The notes under the pieces are model-generated. The model searched no databases and was not told the DNA's origin. It saw only the letters and a list, made by a program, of their open reading frames with translations. The position numbers and the translations under genes are program-made. This document shows positions 27,628-36,577 of a stretch of DNA of 64,000 nucleotides, in pieces. This DNA comes from Haloplasma contractile SSD-17B (GTDB lineage Bacteria; Bacillota_I; Bacilli_A; Haloplasmatales; Haloplasmataceae): assembly GCF_000215935.2 (NCBI RefSeq), contig NZ_AFNU02000002.1, positions 248,001 through 312,000 on the forward strand, given 5' to 3'. Each line of letters opens with the position of its first letter. Positions within the stretch are counted from its first letter, which is position 1.

Positions 27628-28065
27628 TTATCGCGTACTAGTATTATTTTTCCGTAAAACAAATACGGTTAATAAAATTAAATTGATCACAATGAGTACA
27701 TGTAAAATAATATGGTATAAGTCTGGAACTAGTATTGTCTCTTTGGAAGGTATAAGTTGATGAGTCTCCTTGAAGTATTTATTATATGATTGTAACTTTT
27801 CGTCTGATACACCAAACAATGTATAATTCCAATGGCTAAAGTATTGAATAATCGCCCACAGCAGTATAAAAATGCTAAGTACATACTTTCCTGCTTTTTC
27901 TTTAACTATGAATAAAAGAATAGCAACAATAAAAATAAACCACCAAAAACCATCACTTTTAATTGCCTGTTCTACAAGAAGAATATTACCAATAGCTAAG
28001 CCTGTCATATCAAATGTAAACCAGATTAGTAATAGACACAAAAATACATAACAAATCTTTTTCAT
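27628..28065 (-). CDS. Small membrane protein, unknown
   Basis: 145 residues with four predicted helices: an N-terminal one (VFLCLLLIWFTFDMTGLAI), two in the middle (FWWFIFIVAILLFIV; YVLSIFILLWAIIQYF) and a last one (IILHVLIVINLILLTVFVL) ending in a basic tail. A loop of ~45 residues separates helices three and four. No family recognised. AAGGAG site before ATG; convergent with the acyltransferase gene. Confidence 0.7.
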   Translation of the reverse strand: MKKICYVFLCLLLIWFTFDMTGLAIGNILLVEQAIKSDGFWWFIFIVAILLFIVKEKAGKYVLSIFILLWAIIQYFSHWNYTLFGVSDEKLQSYNKYFKETHQLIPSKETILVPDLYHIILHVLIVINLILLTVFVLRKNNTSTR

Positions 28066-28175
28066 TCCATTCTCCTTACTTTCCTATATGTTCTTTTATT
28101 CAATTGTACCATTATTTTCCTTATTGGTACAATTAAATATTATAATCAACTTCATCATTCTTGCTAAGTTAAACA

Positions 28176-28213
28176 TAAAAAAGACTGCACAGAAAATTTC
28201 CTGAACAGTCTTT
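28176..28213 (-). terminator. Terminator after acidic lipoprotein gene
   Basis: AAAGACTG/CAGTCTTT stem with T6 on the minus strand. Confidence 0.75.
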
Positions 28214-28229
28214 CATTCACTTTCCTTTT

Positions 28230-29513
28230 TTATACAGTTTGTAACGCTACATTATTGTCAACGGAATTTTGTAGATCTGTATTCTCATCATCCTCTGACT
28301 CTTCATCACCTGATTGATCATCTTCATCATTGTCTTCGTCGTTATCTTCTTCATCGTCATCATCTTTATCTTTTTCTTCGTCTTCATCATCTTTACCGCG
28401 ACCACGACCGCGTTCTACTTCCTTACTTTTTCCCTCTTCTTCAATCTCATACTTATAAGAAATATTACCATCTGCATCAACTATTTCATATATCTTAACT
28501 TCACCTTCAGTTTCACCAATTTCATACTCAAATTTATAAACTGTTTCTCCGTCTTCTACTTCCTTTTTAAATTCATATGAACTTTCTGTGTCACCTGATT
28601 CAATTTTTAGCTCTACCTTTGTTTCATTATCTTCTTGTTCAAACTTAATTTCTGATATCTTTTCTACTCCATCAATTACTGTCTCGATTTCAAACTTTTG
28701 TTCTCCATCTTCTTCTTTTATTTCTACATGCACATAGTTTCCTGTGTCATTCGTATCAATTGTTTCGAACCACATTTTTGTTTCATCTTCTTCAATTTCA
28801 TTTGCTCCCACTAATTCGTACTCTACATTATCTATTACCATTAAACCTACTAATTTAAATTCTTGTTCTTCATCTTCTTCGTCTTTATCCTCATCATCAC
28901 GATCGTCATCATCTTTATCCTCATCATCACGATCAACATCATCTTTATCTTCGTCTTCTTCATCTTCTTCTGTCGTAGCACTCATATTTTCTGCTCCATC
29001 TGTAGTTGTTGTCGTATCCCCATCATCATTTGTCGAATCTTCATTTGATAAACTTTCTACATAAGAGTAATAAATTACATATGACACATCATCTATTGTA
29101 TAGGTTACCTGATGATCATATTCCGCACGTGTTGAAGTTGTTTCCTCTATATTTATAGCAGAATCTAACCCTTGTTCCATAAATACTTTTAATTTATTGA
29201 AGTATATATTCACTTCATCTAGCTCAGTATCGATTTGGAATGAATCATCTGTCGTTTGATCATCTGTAGTAGTTAAGAAACGGATTCCATTTGTACGGGA
29301 TGTGTATGACATATTTTGAACTGAGTCATCACTTGTACCTGATAAGAATCCACTAGCTAAATAGGTTGAAAAAGCTAGTGATTGATCACTATTTAATTCT
29401 GAAGCTTGAGTTGAATCACCCTCATGTTGTGTACTATTTAAATCGCTCGAACTTGAGCATCCTGCTAAAACAAATATTAACGTAAATATTGATAATGAAA
29501 TTATTTTCTTCAT
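28230..29513 (-). CDS. Acidic repeat-rich lipoprotein
   Basis: 427 residues. Lipobox LAGCSSSS gives a membrane-anchored surface protein. Residues ~55-165 are Ser/Thr/Asp-rich; a block of Asp/Glu/Lys/Arg repeats follows (DRDDEDKDD units), then a beta-rich central domain of ~170 residues with alternating acidic strands (KFEIETVIDGVEKISEIKFE; EDGETVYKFEYEIGETEGEV). A short basic patch RGRGRGK and an extremely acidic tail end the protein. The central domain may be a calcium- or polymer-binding fold, but I do not recognise it. Its charge suggests adaptation to salt or binding of cations. Confidence 0.8.
   Translation of the reverse strand: MKKIISLSIFTLIFVLAGCSSSSDLNSTQHEGDSTQASELNSDQSLAFSTYLASGFLSGTSDDSVQNMSYTSRTNGIRFLTTTDDQTTDDSFQIDTELDEVNIYFNKLKVFMEQGLDSAINIEETTSTRAEYDHQVTYTIDDVSYVIYYSYVESLSNEDSTNDDGDTTTTTDGAENMSATTEEDEEDEDKDDVDRDDEDKDDDDRDDEDKDEEDEEQEFKLVGLMVIDNVEYELVGANEIEEDETKMWFETIDTNDTGNYVHVEIKEEDGEQKFEIETVIDGVEKISEIKFEQEDNETKVELKIESGDTESSYEFKKEVEDGETVYKFEYEIGETEGEVKIYEIVDADGNISYKYEIEEEGKSKEVERGRGRGKDDEDEEKDKDDDDEEDNDEDNDEDDQSGDEESEDDENTDLQNSVDNNVALQTV
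28881..28950 (-). repeat. 30-bp tandem repeat coding for DRDDEDKDD
   Basis: Two nearly identical 30-bp units (28881-28910 and 28911-28940) plus the start of a third encode the acidic repeat of the lipoprotein. Such units can change copy number by slippage. Confidence 0.75.
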
Positions 29514-29853
29514 GTTTAATTCCTCCTATTAGTTTAAATTCTTATGTGTTAACTATATTATAAATACTAAATGTGAAGATTTTATGAAATATAGACCACT
29601 TTTTTCGTTTGAATAAATTCTTTTTAAATTTACTTGATTATACCGCAAAATATTAATTAATTCTAGTATTATACGAGTACCTTCTTTCCGGATTTACATA
29701 GTTATTACGAACAACACATATGTACTAGTTTCATTAGATATTCTTTAAAACACAAATAATCCTACAGTTCTTGAACCGTAGGATTATACTTTTAAATAAT
29801 ATTATATGAATGATTATATGTGTGTCTTGCCACATTTGTAATTTGAACATTAA
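29514..29853. other. Intergenic region upstream of the lipoprotein gene
   Basis: About 340 bases: the terminator of the YwlG gene at the right end and, presumably, the lipoprotein promoter at the left. No other structure recognised. Confidence 0.4.
29753..29790 (-). terminator. Terminator after ywlG-like gene
   Basis: AATCCTAC...GTAGGATT stem; only a short T run follows. Confidence 0.55.
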
Positions 29854-30399
29854 TTAACAATCACTAACGCAATAAACCGCTCGTTCTCCACCAATTAATT
29901 TTGGTCTAGTTTTAGCCAACGTTACATGAGCATGACCTAACTCTTTAATTGATGTTCGGACCGGAACGGCTACATGTTTTAAATGCATACCAATTAACGT
30001 ATCCCCTATATCGATTCCATAATCCGCCTTAATATGCTCTACGACACAAGGATTGGTATACCTTTTATATGCCTGAGTAGCCATTGACCCTCCGGCTTTC
30101 ACTATTGGTACTGCCGTTACTTCATCGAGTTGTAAACGGTATTGTACATCTCGTTCAACTACAAGTGCTCGATTCAGGTGTTCACAACATTGGAACGCTA
30201 AATCAAGTCCTGTTTCTTTTGAAAATTGTTTAAACACGTCATACAGCGCCGAACCCACATCTAATGAACCAGCAGTACCAATTCTTTCACCAATAATCTC
30301 AGATGTTGAACAACCGACTACCATAATTTGATTTGGCTTAATCGTAATCATTTCCTGAAATTCATCTAAGATTTTTTTTAGTTCGTTCTTATATTCCAT
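29854..30399 (-). CDS. ywlG: TIGR01440/DUF436 family protein (YwlG-like)
   Basis: 181 residues, the normal length of this conserved Firmicutes family. Diagnostic stretches are VVGCSTSEIIGERIGTAGS, FQCCEHLNRALVVERDV and VKAGGSMATQAYKRY. The two adjacent Cys residues of FQCCEHLNRA and the GSMA turn are invariant in the family. Its biochemical role is not established. The ATG at 30399 follows AGGTGG. Confidence 0.9.
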   Translation of the reverse strand: MEYKNELKKILDEFQEMITIKPNQIMVVGCSTSEIIGERIGTAGSLDVGSALYDVFKQFSKETGLDLAFQCCEHLNRALVVERDVQYRLQLDEVTAVPIVKAGGSMATQAYKRYTNPCVVEHIKADYGIDIGDTLIGMHLKHVAVPVRTSIKELGHAHVTLAKTRPKLIGGERAVYCVSDC

Positions 30400-30716
30400 A
30401 GTAGTACCACCTTTTTATAAAAATTCTACTGCATATTTATATTATAATCGAATTGTGATAAAAAATTGATTAATTAGTCGTCATTATTATTTATTAATAC
30501 AACATTTATAGTAACGATCATAATGTTTAGGATTTATTATATGCTGTTTTCAATATACTAGTAGTGATTATGATTATCTTTTTTTGAAAACCATTTATTT
30601 AGAAAAAATAATTCTAATCGTAAGACCAGTTGCAGTTTTTCTCACGTATCATTTATGATTTACTACAACTATTATAACATCTTTTAGGTTATTAGCTAAT
30701 AATTGGCCTTCGAATA
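30400..30716. other. Intergenic region upstream of ywlG
   Basis: About 320 AT-rich bases with no gene that I can support; the ywlG promoter should be here. Confidence 0.4.
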
Positions 30717-30755
30717 AGTAAAGAGCTCATAACTAGTGCCGTTATGAGCTCTTAT
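30717..30755 (-). terminator. Terminator after GH13/PUD lipoprotein gene
   Basis: Thirteen-base perfect stem AAGAGCTCATAAC/GTTATGAGCTCTT. Confidence 0.8.
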
Positions 30756-30760
30756 AATTA

Positions 30761-32800
30761 TTATTTTGTTATATAGGTACTTACTTGACTTTGATCGAGT
30801 TCAAATACAATTGTTGAGTTTAATTGTAAAGATGATGTTGAATTTTCAGCATTTGAAGTATAAATAGTTTTTGTAAAATGACTTGCATCTAAATCAAGTG
30901 AAAGATCAAGATTTGTTGGGTTATGAAGTACAAGTAATGTTTGATTATCAGTATGCTTTAGATAACTAATGACACCTGATTTAACTGAGTAAGGTATAAA
31001 TTCTCCAATTTCTAATGCCTCATTAGTTTTACGTACTTCAATGAGTTCCTTATAATGATTTAATAATGAGTTTGGATCCTGTAGTTGCTCCTCTGCAGAT
31101 GCTACACCGTCATTAACTGTATCTGTGAACCATGTCGTGTTGTAAGTATCATCTGACCAGATAAACGGTAAACGTCTTGTCTCATCATAGTGAGGTCCAT
31201 TACTTCTGTAACCTTTTAGACCTATTTCTTCACCATAATAGATATAAGGGTTTCCTGATAACATCATTAATAAATCTGCCGCCATCTTTAAATCACCCAT
31301 ATTATTGATCTGAGTCGCAATTCGGTCTTCATCGTGGTTTGTTAAGAATGGTGCATCGATAAAGTCAGGATTTTGTTGTTCATATATATCGTAAACAGAC
31401 TCTAGGCCACTTGTGTATCCTGAACTTGAATTCGATTTAACTGCATGTAGGATTTTGTGAGCTGCATCAAAGTTAAACGCTGAATGAATCCCTTTGAAGT
31501 ACGGTGCAATTACTTGAGGACTATCCCAGATTTCACCAACAAGGTAAATTTCAGGGTAATCTACCTGTAATTCTGTTCTAAATTCATGCCACCATAATAC
31601 GTTTTCAGAAGCGTAGTCAACCTCTAATGGATACTCATTCTGTCCAAACATATGCATCGCTGCATCGATACGGTAACCATCTACACCTTTTTCTAACCAA
31701 TACTTACCGATATTTTTCAGCTCCGTTTGAACTTCTTCATTTTGCATATTTAAATCAGGCATTTGATCCCAGAAGTAACCTGCATAATACTCACCTGAGT
31801 GATAGTGCCAAATATTCTGACCCCAAGCTCCATTTCGAACTCTTAATGGATTATTATCATCAATCCATACATACCAGTCACGGTATTCACTTTCTTCACC
31901 ACTTTTACTTGATCTAAACCATGGATGCTGTGCACTTGTATGGTTAATAACTAAATCCACAATTATATCTATTCCATATTGATCAGCTTGCGTTAATAGA
32001 TTTTCAAAATCTTCCATTGTTCCGTAATCACTTTCCACGTCGTAATAATCTGTTACATCGTAACCGTGGTAACTATTTGATTCCATCATTGGCATTAACC
32101 ATATTCCTTCAATCCCTAAATCAGATAAATAAGGAAGTTTTTCAGTGATCCCGTTAAAGTCACCTACTCCATCACCATCTGAGTCTGCAAATGAACGAAC
32201 GAAGATTTCATAATAAACACCAGTGTGGTCAGTATTTACAAAATTAAGATCTAAATTCTCTACTTCTTCTTGCTTTGCCCCCACATCAACAGTTCCTGTT
32301 CCTACTTTATCTTCTGAATAGTAGATTGTCGGGTCACCTTCAGTCATCCAAATGTGTAGTTCATCCCCCGTTAGTTTAGTAAGATCAATAAAACGGTCCT
32401 GATTAACATCTTTTTCTTGCCAATCATTTAGACGGGGTAATGCTCCGAGTAGTGTTGCACGCTTTAAATCACCCGTTAGTTCAATACGAGCAACCTTTCC
32501 ATAGCTATCGTCCTCTGTAAACTGATACGCATTTCCTTCTCCATTTGAAGGTAAAGCTTCCCAAACCCACAGGTTCCATCCATCATAATCACCATCTGTA
32601 CGTTTATAATGGACAATTACCTCTGCATATTCTACTTGGTCCGTAGGTTCATCTATATTACTATCCGTGCTATCAGTTGTAGATACTGACTCATCAGTTG
32701 TCGTAGCAGCTGAGTCATCTGATATTGTATTACAACCTGCGATAACAAAGAGTGTTAATGCGATTAATGTAAAACTTCGTAGTATTTTATGAAATTTCAT
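30761..32800 (-). CDS. Secreted GH13 amylase/pullulanase-type lipoprotein with PUD (CBM41-like) domain
   Basis: 679 residues with lipobox VIAGCNT. Residues ~60-165 form a pullulanase-type N-terminal domain (VIVHYKRTDGDYDGWNLWVW ... LPRLNDWQEKDVNQDRFIDL) that binds alpha-glucans. The GH13 barrel follows with the full triad: Asp in DGYRIDAAMH, Glu in LVGEIWDS and Asp in FLTNHDEDR. From residue ~185 it is closely similar to the lipoprotein at 4765-6417 (shared VYYEIFVRSFADSDGDG-type start and RLPFIWSDD), so the two are paralogues differing by the added domain. Together they should cut polymer and maltodextrin for MalEFG. Confidence 0.92.
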   Translation of the reverse strand: MKFHKILRSFTLIALTLFVIAGCNTISDDSAATTTDESVSTTDSTDSNIDEPTDQVEYAEVIVHYKRTDGDYDGWNLWVWEALPSNGEGNAYQFTEDDSYGKVARIELTGDLKRATLLGALPRLNDWQEKDVNQDRFIDLTKLTGDELHIWMTEGDPTIYYSEDKVGTGTVDVGAKQEEVENLDLNFVNTDHTGVYYEIFVRSFADSDGDGVGDFNGITEKLPYLSDLGIEGIWLMPMMESNSYHGYDVTDYYDVESDYGTMEDFENLLTQADQYGIDIIVDLVINHTSAQHPWFRSSKSGEESEYRDWYVWIDDNNPLRVRNGAWGQNIWHYHSGEYYAGYFWDQMPDLNMQNEEVQTELKNIGKYWLEKGVDGYRIDAAMHMFGQNEYPLEVDYASENVLWWHEFRTELQVDYPEIYLVGEIWDSPQVIAPYFKGIHSAFNFDAAHKILHAVKSNSSSGYTSGLESVYDIYEQQNPDFIDAPFLTNHDEDRIATQINNMGDLKMAADLLMMLSGNPYIYYGEEIGLKGYRSNGPHYDETRRLPFIWSDDTYNTTWFTDTVNDGVASAEEQLQDPNSLLNHYKELIEVRKTNEALEIGEFIPYSVKSGVISYLKHTDNQTLLVLHNPTNLDLSLDLDASHFTKTIYTSNAENSTSSLQLNSTIVFELDQSQVSTYITK

Positions 32801-32841
32801 TTTATTTGCCTCCCTTTACTACTTTACTTATTACACATGAC

Positions 32842-32909
32842 ATTATAGCAAGAAAAGCGCTTTACGTATAGTAAAGTGAAACAATTTACGAAAATTGGAA
32901 CCGTTGCCA
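32842..32909 (-). promoter_or_regulatory. GH13/PUD promoter with two LacI-family-type sites
   Basis: A TATAAT -10 box lies at 32847-32842. A perfect palindrome AAAGCGCTTT (32854-32863) falls in the spacer between -10 and a weak -35, the classic place for a LacI-family repressor. A second, cre-like site TGGAACCGTTGCCA lies at 32896-32909, further upstream. Confidence 0.5.
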
Positions 32910-32934
32910 TAAATATGAATAATTATCTTACTTA

Positions 32935-32971
32935 ATAAAAAAGGTAGCATTCAAATTTCCTGCTACCTAGT
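32935..32971 (-). terminator. Terminator after S41-like gene
   Basis: AGGTAGCA/TGCTACCT stem followed by T6 on the minus strand. Confidence 0.75.
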
Positions 32972-33085
32972 TACGTTTTAAACTTTTACCTAGATAAATA
33001 AACGTCTTTGTATTCACATGAATACTTTTTAAATGGGTTACCATCTATAACCTTATCTTTTTAGTTTAATATACCTATTTTATTT

Positions 33086-34735
33086 TTACCGGGTCCTCAT
33101 ATAATCGAGGTCATCTGTAATCGTATCCCAATCAATAGGATACTCAACCTCATAATGAACTTCAATTCCATCTTCAATTAATTCATTGTTTTTATTAATA
33201 AGTGCAAAGTTACTTGAATTAACAAGAATAGCCCCATCTGGTAATACGGTAAAGGTAATTGCACAAGCTCCTCCACTTGTATCCTCTCCGAAAATAACTG
33301 CTAATTCTTCATCTTTTACAATCGATGTAAATAAGTTTGCCGCGCTATAACTAGCAGCTGTAGTAAACACATAGAAATTTTTATCTAGGTACTGATTCAC
33401 TGATGAACCATATGACTTAGTTGTTTTACTACCGGTGATTGGATTAATATAGGAAAACGTAATATCTTCATCTGTCACGTAACTAAGTAATTCTAATACG
33501 CCTACTAAATTTCCTCCTGGATTACACCCTACATCAATTATAATATGTTCATAACTTTTTGCCGCATCCATCGCAGGTTTTAGAAGTGATCTAGTATTAA
33601 GGGAGAAGCGATTTATTTCGATTACGTATATATTCCCATAACCTTTATGAGAAATCTCTGAATTGTTATATGAACAGTTGTTATTATAGTAAGCAGTCTG
33701 ATACTGTGAGCGTTTATCACTTTCATATGAAGTAGAAACATAGTCCTGATTCATATAACCACCAGAGATTAGTTTAGTATGTAAATCGTTTTGACTTTTT
33801 ATAAACCAATCAATTTGATTATGAAGTAAGTGAAAACTATCTTGTTCGTTTAGTTCATAACTATCTAAAGTTGTTTTAAACGACTCGACTTCCTTATATT
33901 CTTTTAAACCATAGAAATAATCGAAGTATAAGGCCAGGTAATTCTCAACATGCGCATTTAAATTCAATGCATTCATACTTTCATCTTTTATGAAATTATT
34001 GGTTAATTCATTTAATTCAGTAAAGTTATCAAACACATAGAGAATATCATTCATTTCATAAACGTTTATATAGGACCCCGTTAAAAACAAATTTGCAAGG
34101 TACAACGGTATATAATAATTACCTTCATATCGTACTATATCCATATTATACTCTGATAGGTCAATAGTTACTGCGGGGTTTTCATTCACCATATGGAAAT
34201 CTTTCCTTGATAGATTTGTACTATAAGTTGAAAGTTTAGGGACATCTAGGCTTGATAACATGTTAAAGTCATTATATGTTATTTGTTCAGTATCAGCGTC
34301 TAAAGTCATTTCATATGTGTAAGTATAACCGCCATAGTAATATAAAAGCTTAGTTGGTACCTCATATACATAAGAGATTGTCATAGGATCATCTTTTGCG
34401 ATAATTAAATCAACGATTGAATCGCCCATAAAAGTAACAAACTCATTGATATTGATGTACGACACGTGTGGATCTTCACTGTATTTATAGGTAGTCAAGC
34501 GGTTTGAATCAATGATAAATTCCGGTGCAATATCAATTACGTTTAACACTTTATCTTTTGATATAGTATCTATAATCTCTACATCAGGTTCAGAATTTGT
34601 ATCATCTTCAGTTGTACCTTTTTCCTTTGTTTCCTCTGTAATATCGGAATCAATTTTGTCAGTCTCATAAATAAATGAACATCCCGCAAGCAAAATAATT
34701 AAGGAAAGAATGATGATGCTTTTTAGTTTTTTCAT
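33086..34735 (-). CDS. S41-like peptidase lipoprotein
   Basis: 549 residues, lipobox LLAGCSFI. Residues ~370-540 are a tail-specific-protease-like (S41) domain: HIIIDVGCNPGGNLVGVLEL, FTTAASYSAANLFTSIVKD with the expected nucleophile Ser, and FGEDTSGGACA. The Lys general base of CtpA-type enzymes is not obvious, so it may use a tricorn-like arrangement or be inactive. The N-terminal ~330 residues hold two stretches resembling copper-amine-oxidase-like or substrate-binding beta repeats (YINVYEMNDILYVFDNFTEL) without certain match. Surface-anchored proteolysis is inferred. Confidence 0.8.
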   Translation of the reverse strand: MKKLKSIIILSLIILLAGCSFIYETDKIDSDITEETKEKGTTEDDTNSEPDVEIIDTISKDKVLNVIDIAPEFIIDSNRLTTYKYSEDPHVSYININEFVTFMGDSIVDLIIAKDDPMTISYVYEVPTKLLYYYGGYTYTYEMTLDADTEQITYNDFNMLSSLDVPKLSTYSTNLSRKDFHMVNENPAVTIDLSEYNMDIVRYEGNYYIPLYLANLFLTGSYINVYEMNDILYVFDNFTELNELTNNFIKDESMNALNLNAHVENYLALYFDYFYGLKEYKEVESFKTTLDSYELNEQDSFHLLHNQIDWFIKSQNDLHTKLISGGYMNQDYVSTSYESDKRSQYQTAYYNNNCSYNNSEISHKGYGNIYVIEINRFSLNTRSLLKPAMDAAKSYEHIIIDVGCNPGGNLVGVLELLSYVTDEDITFSYINPITGSKTTKSYGSSVNQYLDKNFYVFTTAASYSAANLFTSIVKDEELAVIFGEDTSGGACAITFTVLPDGAILVNSSNFALINKNNELIEDGIEVHYEVEYPIDWDTITDDLDYMRTR

Positions 34736-34929
34736 AATAACGCCCCCCTATAATTTTAAATACCACATTCATTACTATCATACGTAATTACTTTCTAATT
34801 AGAATAATTATTATAGACCTATTTATTGATCGTTTAAATTTAACTCGATTAATTTCATGCTTGAATAATACTATTTTACCATTAACTAAGAACTAGTATC
34901 AACTCAATTTACAGTATATCCCATATATA

Positions 34930-34972
34930 CAAAAAACTCCTATAGATTGTTGTAATCACAATTATAGAAGTT
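34930..34972 (-). terminator. Terminator after ABC-2 exporter operon
   Basis: CTTCTATA...TTGT / ACAA...TATAGGAG stem followed by T6. Confidence 0.75.
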
Positions 34973-34981
34973 AACGTGTAT

Positions 34982-35770
34982 TTACGAACCTGACGATTTA
35001 TAATGCCGAACACCAAAGTTCCAAATTAAAATACACGGAATGATGAACAACATACCATATAAGGGAATGACCATATAGGTCCAGGTTGGCTGTTTCAAAT
35101 TTCCTTTTTCTAAAATGTACATGAGTGGTAGGTAGTTGACAGTACCTAATGGAATAACGTAGGTAAAGAACTTTCTAAACCAGTCTTTGTAAATATTTAA
35201 AGGATACTGTGTAATTTCCCTTCCACCATCCGTAAAAATGTTAATGAACTCGATCCCCTCAATTGTAAAAAAACAAAATGTAGCACCTAGCATATAGATC
35301 CCTGTGAATATCACAATAGCGGATAAAATCATCAGTATAAACGTAATAACTTTATATAAATTCCAGTCGACCGATAGATTACTTAAAGCATAAATTAAAA
35401 CAATTATACTTTGAGAAAAACGACCGATCCTAGTAAACTCAAACTTTGACCCAATTACTTGTAAAAATGTTGTACGAGGTCGAACTAAAAGTCGATCAAA
35501 CTCACCATTGATCACTAACCCTGAAAATGCATCGAATCCTCTTGCAAAACATTCACTCACTGAAAATCCTATATGAACGATTGCATAACATAAAGCAACT
35601 TCATAAAGGGACCATCCCGCTATTTGGTCAAACCTTTGAAATAAAAAGAATATTGATATAAAAATAACAAATGGAACAAAGAATTGACCAATAGATAACA
35701 AAATAAAAGAAGTTCTATACTCTAGTTGACTTTTAAATAGTACTTTCAAGTAATTAAAATATAAGTTCAT
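34982..35770 (-). CDS. ABC-2 type permease (PF06182-like), subunit 2
   Basis: 262 residues with six helices. The N-terminus SQLEYRTSFILLSIGQFFVP and the inner segment NGEFDRLLVRPRTTFLQVIG fit the ABC2_membrane_6 family, which works as a pair with a second permease. It is the last gene of a three-gene operon (ATPase, permease, permease) with a 3-base gap to the gene upstream. The exported substrate is unknown; similar pairs are often annotated as daunorubicin-type or lipid exporters only by homology. Confidence 0.85.
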   Translation of the reverse strand: MNLYFNYLKVLFKSQLEYRTSFILLSIGQFFVPFVIFISIFFLFQRFDQIAGWSLYEVALCYAIVHIGFSVSECFARGFDAFSGLVINGEFDRLLVRPRTTFLQVIGSKFEFTRIGRFSQSIIVLIYALSNLSVDWNLYKVITFILMILSAIVIFTGIYMLGATFCFFTIEGIEFINIFTDGGREITQYPLNIYKDWFRKFFTYVIPLGTVNYLPLMYILEKGNLKQPTWTYMVIPLYGMLFIIPCILIWNFGVRHYKSSGS

Positions 35771-35773
35771 ACC

Positions 35774-36577
35774 CTAACCTCCCTGTACTACAATGCGTTT
35801 TAACGACTTATTTAGCCACAAATTTCCTAAGAAATACAGTACCGTAATCCAAGTAATTTGTATTCCAATACTAATAATCGCCTCTAGATGCCCTATATGG
35901 CCAGCATAGATTCTAAATGGCAAATCTCCAACGTATCGAAAAGGTAGAATGTATACAATCGTTTTTAAACTCTCAGGCATCAGTGGAACCGGTAGTGTCA
36001 TTCCACCTAAAAATTCACCAAGAATACCAAACATTAGTAAGGAACCAACTGGTGATAACGTATAAAACATTGAAATATAAATTAACATTGATATAATGAC
36101 AATTAATACTAAGCCGAGTATAAGAGTAGTTAAAAATAGTAGAAAACTAAGTAAGTCTTTTGGGAGACGAAAGTTATAAGGTGCTGGTAATAAAGAAGCC
36201 ACAATTAGGATTGGGATGCAACGTAGTAGGGCGGAAGATAACCTTCCTGCTATTAATCTTGAAAACCAAAATTTATACAGCTGTACCGGTCGGCATAGTT
36301 CATATGCTATGTCTCCTTTTATTATTTGATTAATAATTTCACCATCACGAAACCAGTACATGACAAATGCCAAGAAAGCTTGTTGTAACCAAATGACTTG
36401 AATCAATTCTCTAAATTCTATTGGTTGTGTACCTTTATTCGTTGTATAGAATGCTGCATAAATCATTACATACATAAAACCCCAGAAGAATTGTGTAGAG
36501 ACTCCCGCTAAAGCGGAAACTCGATACTGCAAGCCTCTCAATAAGCGCATTTTAAATAAGGATATATATACCCTCAT
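35774..36577 (-). CDS. ABC-2 type permease (PF06182-like), subunit 1
   Basis: 267 residues with six helices. GLQYRVSALAGVSTQFFWGF at the N-terminus and GDIAYELCRPVQLYKFWFS before the third helix mirror the same positions of the downstream permease, so the two are homologous partners. The start ATG at 36577 overlaps the stop of the ATPase gene (ATGA-type), evidence of translational coupling and equal amounts. Confidence 0.85.
   Translation of the reverse strand: MRVYISLFKMRLLRGLQYRVSALAGVSTQFFWGFMYVMIYAAFYTTNKGTQPIEFRELIQVIWLQQAFLAFVMYWFRDGEIINQIIKGDIAYELCRPVQLYKFWFSRLIAGRLSSALLRCIPILIVASLLPAPYNFRLPKDLLSFLLFLTTLILGLVLIVIISMLIYISMFYTLSPVGSLLMFGILGEFLGGMTLPVPLMPESLKTIVYILPFRYVGDLPFRIYAGHIGHLEAIISIGIQITWITVLYFLGNLWLNKSLKRIVVQGG

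Noticed and set aside
28314-29064. Several plus-strand frames rich in Ile/Phe/Ser
   Set aside because: They are shadows of the Asp/Glu-rich repeat on the minus strand (GAT/GAA codons read backwards).
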